Positions 22,384 to 25,577 of a stretch of DNA of 25,577 nucleotides are shown piece by piece. The DNA comes from CAYOMP01 sp964405075 (GTDB taxonomy: Bacteria; Bacillota; Clostridia; Lachnospirales; Lachnospiraceae). Under the pieces are notes generated by a model. The model was not told where the DNA came from, did no database searches, and was given only the letters and a program-made list of their open reading frames with translations. Each line of letters begins with the position of its first letter. Within the stretch, counting starts at the first letter, position 1. Location: assembly GCA_964405075.1 (NCBI GenBank), contig CAYOMP010000029.1, positions 1 through 25,577 of the forward strand, read 5' to 3'. A program made the translations under genes and the position numbers.

Positions 22384-22565
22384 GCGTTTTCTTTTTGGAT
22401 GAAATAATAGTATGTGCCCATTTTGCAGCAAGGATTGTTATAAAGACATCTATTGTGTGCCAGGAGTTTGCGAGAACACATTTTGTCTTGTAACTAGTTA
22501 GAAAAATAGGTTTTGGGTGAGTGTGTTGAGATTTTTTGTAAAAAATGCGAGATATATCTGATTTT
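22384..22565. other. Non-coding spacer before the two-component operon
   Basis: AT-rich, without a supportable reading frame, RNA gene or strong hairpin. I see nothing definite here. Confidence 0.5.
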
Positions 22566-22625
22566 ATAAACTTTTAATAAACTTTTTTTAGTATACTATG
22601 GTAAATTTTCCAACTATGTTATAAT
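22566..22625 (+). promoter_or_regulatory. Two-component operon promoter with upstream direct repeats
   Basis: An extended -10, TGTTATAAT (22617-22625). Upstream, ATAAACTTTT occurs twice (22566-22575 and 22577-22586), 11 bases start to start. One-turn direct repeats beside the -35 region are typical OmpR/PhoB-family regulator sites, so the regulator encoded downstream may activate its own operon. Confidence 0.55.
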
Positions 22626-22696
22626 TATATCAAAATATTTGAAAAAATAAAAAATTCGAAAAAAAATAAAACAAAATTGGGGATAGTTGATAAAAT

Positions 22697-24202
22697 ATGA
22701 AGTTAAATACAAGATTGATGATAGCTTTTTTGGCATTAAGTATTCTGCCCCCGTTGGTAACAGTCATTTTTGCTATGTTTGTTGCTGGCAGTCTGGAGAA
22801 TAAGGTAGAGGCCGAATATGGCTATGATGCAATTGCCTATGAGGCAATATTCACACCGGAGAAGTACTTATCCAAAGTAACTGATGAGGTGTATGGACAG
22901 TTAATAGCTGATTCAATTAATCAGGTATCCAAATTTGAGGATGAAAATTATCTGGCTGAGGTTGATGACAAATTATCAGAGATAAATTCTTATTTGGTTA
23001 TTGAAAAGTATGGTAAGCTAAAGTATTGTCGAGAGAATAGTGAGATAGTGAGTATACTATTTGGTGAAGACTATTTTAAAGGGGATTTTAAGAGCTACAT
23101 AGATAAGTGGAATTCAGGAATTTCTGCAATATATGATAATCATATTTTTATGAGAAAAATTGAATTATCTTATGACGACGGAACAAAGGGACATTGTTTT
23201 ATAATAACAAATTATGGGGATAAGGTTCCTGCTTTTGTAGAATTCTTTGTAACGGTGTTATTGTTTGCAATGATATTTTATATCATGGTAAGTATGATTG
23301 TTATAAAGATTGTGCATTCTGATTTTGCCAAACCTATTAATGAACTGAAAGAGGCAGCTAAGAATGTAAAAGAAGGATTCCTTGAATTTGAATTACCAAG
23401 CACAACCGTTAAAGAGATGAATGAATTATATGCTGATTTTGATGAAATGCGTCTTAGACTAAAAAAACAGGCAGAAGAAAAGATGCAATATGATAAGGAA
23501 AGTAAGGAATTAATCAGTAATATTTCACATGATTTAAAAACACCTATTACAGCGGTAAAAGGATATGTGGAAGGCATTATTGATGGTGTGGCAGATACGC
23601 CGGAGAGAATGGATAAATACATTCGAACAATTTATAACAAAGCTAATGATATGGATAGATTAATTAATGAATTAACTTTCTATTCTAAGATTGATACAAA
23701 CAGGATACCTTATACATTTACTAAGATAAATGTAGCTAATTATTTTAGTGATTGTATAGAGGAGAAGGTATTGGATTTGGAATCTAAAAATATCGAACTG
23801 GCATTCTTTAATTATGTGTCAGAGGATACTTTGATAATTGCAGATACAGAGCAGTTAAAACGTGTTATCAACAACATTATAGGTAATTCTATTAAATATA
23901 TGGACAAGGAAAAGGGCTATATAAATATTAGAATAAAAGATGTTGATGATTTTATACAGGTAGAAATTGAAGACAACGGTAAAGGAATTGGAGAAAAAGA
24001 GCTTCCTTATATTTTCGACAGATTTTACCGTACTGACGCATCAAGAAATTCCTCAACTGGCGGCAGCGGCATAGGTCTATCTATCGTAAGAAAAATTATT
24101 GAGGATCATGGTGGTAAAATATGGGCTACGAGTAAGGAGTCTACGGGAACAGTAATGTATTTCACATTAAGAAAATACCAGGAGGTGCCAATCAATGAGT
24201 AA
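22697..24202 (+). CDS. Membrane sensor histidine kinase
   Basis: A 501-residue two-component kinase. TM1 spans about 8-30, an extracellular sensing region 31-180, TM2 about 181-205, and a HAMP linker about 206-260. The HisKA domain has the phosphorylated H278 in NISHDLKTPITAVKGY. The ATPase domain has an N-box NNIIGNSIKYM, a G1 box EDNGKGIG, an F-box YIFDRFYR and a G2 box GGSGIGLSIV. It overlaps the response regulator by 8 bases (the ATG lies inside its 3' end), so the two form a cognate pair. The large external domain separates it from the short BceS-type kinases of peptide-sensing systems; the signal is unknown. The ribosome site GGGGAT lies rather far (about 12 bases) from the ATG. Confidence 0.94.
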   Translation: MKLNTRLMIAFLALSILPPLVTVIFAMFVAGSLENKVEAEYGYDAIAYEAIFTPEKYLSKVTDEVYGQLIADSINQVSKFEDENYLAEVDDKLSEINSYLVIEKYGKLKYCRENSEIVSILFGEDYFKGDFKSYIDKWNSGISAIYDNHIFMRKIELSYDDGTKGHCFIITNYGDKVPAFVEFFVTVLLFAMIFYIMVSMIVIKIVHSDFAKPINELKEAAKNVKEGFLEFELPSTTVKEMNELYADFDEMRLRLKKQAEEKMQYDKESKELISNISHDLKTPITAVKGYVEGIIDGVADTPERMDKYIRTIYNKANDMDRLINELTFYSKIDTNRIPYTFTKINVANYFSDCIEEKVLDLESKNIELAFFNYVSEDTLIIADTEQLKRVINNIIGNSIKYMDKEKGYINIRIKDVDDFIQVEIEDNGKGIGEKELPYIFDRFYRTDASRNSSTGGSGIGLSIVRKIIEDHGGKIWATSKESTGTVMYFTLRKYQEVPINE

Positions 24203-24884
24203 AATACTTATAGTTGAAGATGAAGAAAGCATTGCAGATTTAGAAAAAGATTATTTAGAACTTAGCGGATTTGATGTAGAAGTGGAAAATACCGGAGATA
24301 TGGGACTTAAGAGAGCGCTTAATGAAGATTTTGATTTGTTCATTTTTGATTTAATGCTTCCTAATGTTGATGGATTTGAAATATGTAAGAAGGTTCGTGA
24401 AACTAAGAATACACCAATAATTATGGTATCAGCTAAAAAGGATGATATTGATAAAATTAGAGGGTTAGGTCTTGGGGCAGATGATTATCTTACTAAACCA
24501 TTTAGTCCAAGCGAATTAGTTGCCAGAGTAAAAGCTCATATGGCGCGTTATGAAAGATTAATCGGAAGTAATGCACAGGAAAATGAGATTATTGAAATTC
24601 GTGGCATTAAGATTGATAAAACAGCCAGACGTGTATACGTTAATGGTGAAGAAAAAACATTTACAACGAAAGAATTTGATTTACTTACTTTCCTTGCACA
24701 GAATCCAAACCATGTATTTACTAAAGAAGAATTATTTAATAAGATTTGGGATATGGAATCTATAGGGGATATTGCTACTGTTACAGTACATATCAAAAAG
24801 ATTCGTGAAAAAATTGAATTTAATACTGCAAAGCCACAGTATATTGAAACTATTTGGGGTGTAGGATATAGATTCAAGGTATAA
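24195..24884 (+). CDS. OmpR/PhoB-family response regulator
   Basis: A 229-residue DNA-binding regulator. The receiver domain (1-~115) has the acidic pair in VEDEE, phospho-acceptor D52 in FDLMLPNVDG, a switch Ser in MVSAKKDD and the conserved lysine in DYLTKPFSP. A winged-helix effector domain follows (about 132-227; KTFTTKEFDLLTFLAQNPN, VTVHIKKIREKIE, then TIWGVGYRFKV). AGGAGGT precedes the ATG, and the start overlaps the kinase gene. A strong terminator follows its stop. Direct repeats with an 11-base period before the kinase operon and before the next ABC gene are plausible binding sites. Confidence 0.95.
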   Translation: MSKILIVEDEESIADLEKDYLELSGFDVEVENTGDMGLKRALNEDFDLFIFDLMLPNVDGFEICKKVRETKNTPIIMVSAKKDDIDKIRGLGLGADDYLTKPFSPSELVARVKAHMARYERLIGSNAQENEIIEIRGIKIDKTARRVYVNGEEKTFTTKEFDLLTFLAQNPNHVFTKEELFNKIWDMESIGDIATVTVHIKKIREKIEFNTAKPQYIETIWGVGYRFKV

Positions 24885-24892
24885 GCTTTGAT

Positions 24893-24934
24893 AATGGTAG
24901 ATATATGTAAAAGTCATATATCTACTATTTTTTT
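24893..24934 (+). terminator. Terminator of the two-component operon
   Basis: GTAGATATATG (24897-24907) pairs perfectly with 24915-24925. The stem extends four more pairs including one wobble, with a 7-base loop, and is followed by seven T. Confidence 0.88.
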
Positions 24935-24943
24935 AACTTTACC

Positions 24944-24991
24944 ATTTCTTAACTATTTCTTTGCGATTTGTGAAAGGTTTTCAACTATACT
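24944..24991 (+). promoter_or_regulatory. ABC transporter promoter with 11-base periodic repeats
   Basis: ATTTCTT at 24944 and 24955 and the related ATTTGTG at 24966 repeat every 11 bases. A -10-like TATACT lies at 24986-24991, with TTGCGA at 24961-24966 as a poorly spaced -35 (19 bases). The repeat phasing suits an OmpR-family activator, probably the adjacent regulator. Confidence 0.5.
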
Positions 24992-25016
24992 ACACATATA
25001 GAACAGGAGGAACAAT

Positions 25017-25577
25017 ATGAACGATTACATATTAACAACAAATCAAGTAACAAAAGAATACAAAAAGCAAAAAGCAGTCAATCAGGTGAGCATAAATGTT
25101 AAGAAAGGTTCTATTTATGGATTGATAGGTAAGAATGGAGCAGGTAAAACAACTCTTATGAAGCTTGTAGCTGGCTTAGCTAATCCAACAAGTGGAGATA
25201 TTAATGTTTTTAGTAGTCCGGTAGGAGATAACGAATTATCTACAGGAAGAATTGGGGTTTTAATAGAAAATCCGGGGATTTATGGAAATCTAACGGCTTT
25301 TGAAAATTTAAAAATGAAAGCCATTGGAATGGGAATTTATAAAAAAGAAACTATTAATGAAATTTTGGAACTGGTAGGATTGGCAAATACAGAAAATAAA
25401 AAGGCGAAGAATTTTTCGTTAGGAATGAAACAACGTCTTGGAATTGGTTTAGCTATGATTGGAACTCCGGATTTACTCATATTAGATGAACCAATCAATG
25501 GGCTAGATCCACAAGGAATTATAGAGATGAGAGAACTAATTCGAAAGTTGAATAAGGAATGGAATATGACAATTCTT
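25017..25577 (+). CDS. ABC transporter ATP-binding protein, partial (cut by window end)
   Basis: At least 187 codons, open at the end of the window. It starts MNDYILTTNQVTKEYKK after AGGAGG with a 6-base gap. Walker A is GKNGAGKTT (about residues 38-46), the Q-loop region reads GVLIENPGIYGNLTAFEN, the signature motif is FSLGMKQRLG (a common variant in BcrA/drug-export ATPases) and Walker B is LLILDEPINGLDP. It therefore belongs to the BcrA-like exporter group; a membrane permease gene is expected just beyond the window. Its position after a kinase/regulator pair, with regulator-like repeats in its promoter, suggests an envelope-stress or antimicrobial-peptide response transporter (inference). 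Confidence 0.92.
   Translation, partial: MNDYILTTNQVTKEYKKQKAVNQVSINVKKGSIYGLIGKNGAGKTTLMKLVAGLANPTSGDINVFSSPVGDNELSTGRIGVLIENPGIYGNLTAFENLKMKAIGMGIYKKETINEILELVGLANTENKKAKNFSLGMKQRLGIGLAMIGTPDLLILDEPINGLDPQGIIEMRELIRKLNKEWNMTIL

Overview
The window looks like chromosome of a low-GC, strictly anaerobic Firmicute of the Clostridia, most likely a Lachnospiraceae relative. The reasons are the strong AT bias, purine-rich Shine-Dalgarno sites before almost every gene, a PerR/reverse-rubrerythrin pair, the two-subunit GlgC/GlgD ADP-glucose pyrophosphorylase, an S-box (SAM-I) riboswitch, and the Bacillus/Clostridium gene order spoVG-glmU-pth-mfd. No rRNA, tRNA, CRISPR array, phage gene or transposase was seen.

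Layout. (1) 76-5194 is a sugar-use island: an AraC regulator on the minus strand diverges from an operon of a GPH-type symporter and a cytoplasmic GH2 glycosidase, whose start and stop codons overlap. (2) 5401-6462 (minus) is an oxidative-stress pair, reverse rubrerythrin and PerR. The rubrerythrin promoter carries a perfect PerR/Fur-like palindrome. (3) 6802-9524 is glgC-glgD-spoVG, closed by a strong terminator. (4) 9603-10790 is a small accessory insertion: a decayed gene, a small two-helix membrane protein and a secreted 12-cysteine protein. The last two lie on the minus strand and interrupt the usual spoVG-glmU neighbourhood. (5) 10883-17302 is a housekeeping run: a structured leader, a one-domain GlmU, Pth, Mfd and a PrsA/SurA-type lipoprotein foldase. 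(6) 17712-19004 is murA, ending at a terminator shared with a convergent HD-GYP c-di-GMP phosphodiesterase gene. (7) 20469-22227 is a SAM-I riboswitch with its terminator, about 350 bases of palindromes and repeats, then metK. (8) 22617-25577 is a sensor kinase/response regulator pair, then the start of an ABC transporter ATPase gene that runs off the window.

How the genes fit together. The first island would import a glycoside by cation symport and hydrolyse it inside the cell under AraC control. PerR senses peroxide and should release the rubrerythrin promoter. GlgC/GlgD commit glucose-1-phosphate to glycogen. GlmU makes UDP-GlcNAc and MurA uses it, so both feed the wall, while PrsA folds exported proteins. 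MetK makes SAM, which the riboswitch senses. The kinase and regulator probably control themselves and the ABC transporter, because both promoters have direct repeats with 11-base periodicity.

The least ordinary parts are the cysteine-rich secreted protein with its double-palindrome promoter and membrane-protein partner, the GlmU lacking its acetyltransferase domain, the 40-base hairpin placed exactly at the predicted glmU transcript start, and the repeat-laden spacer between the SAM riboswitch and metK. All functional calls rest on reading the sequence; no database search was done.
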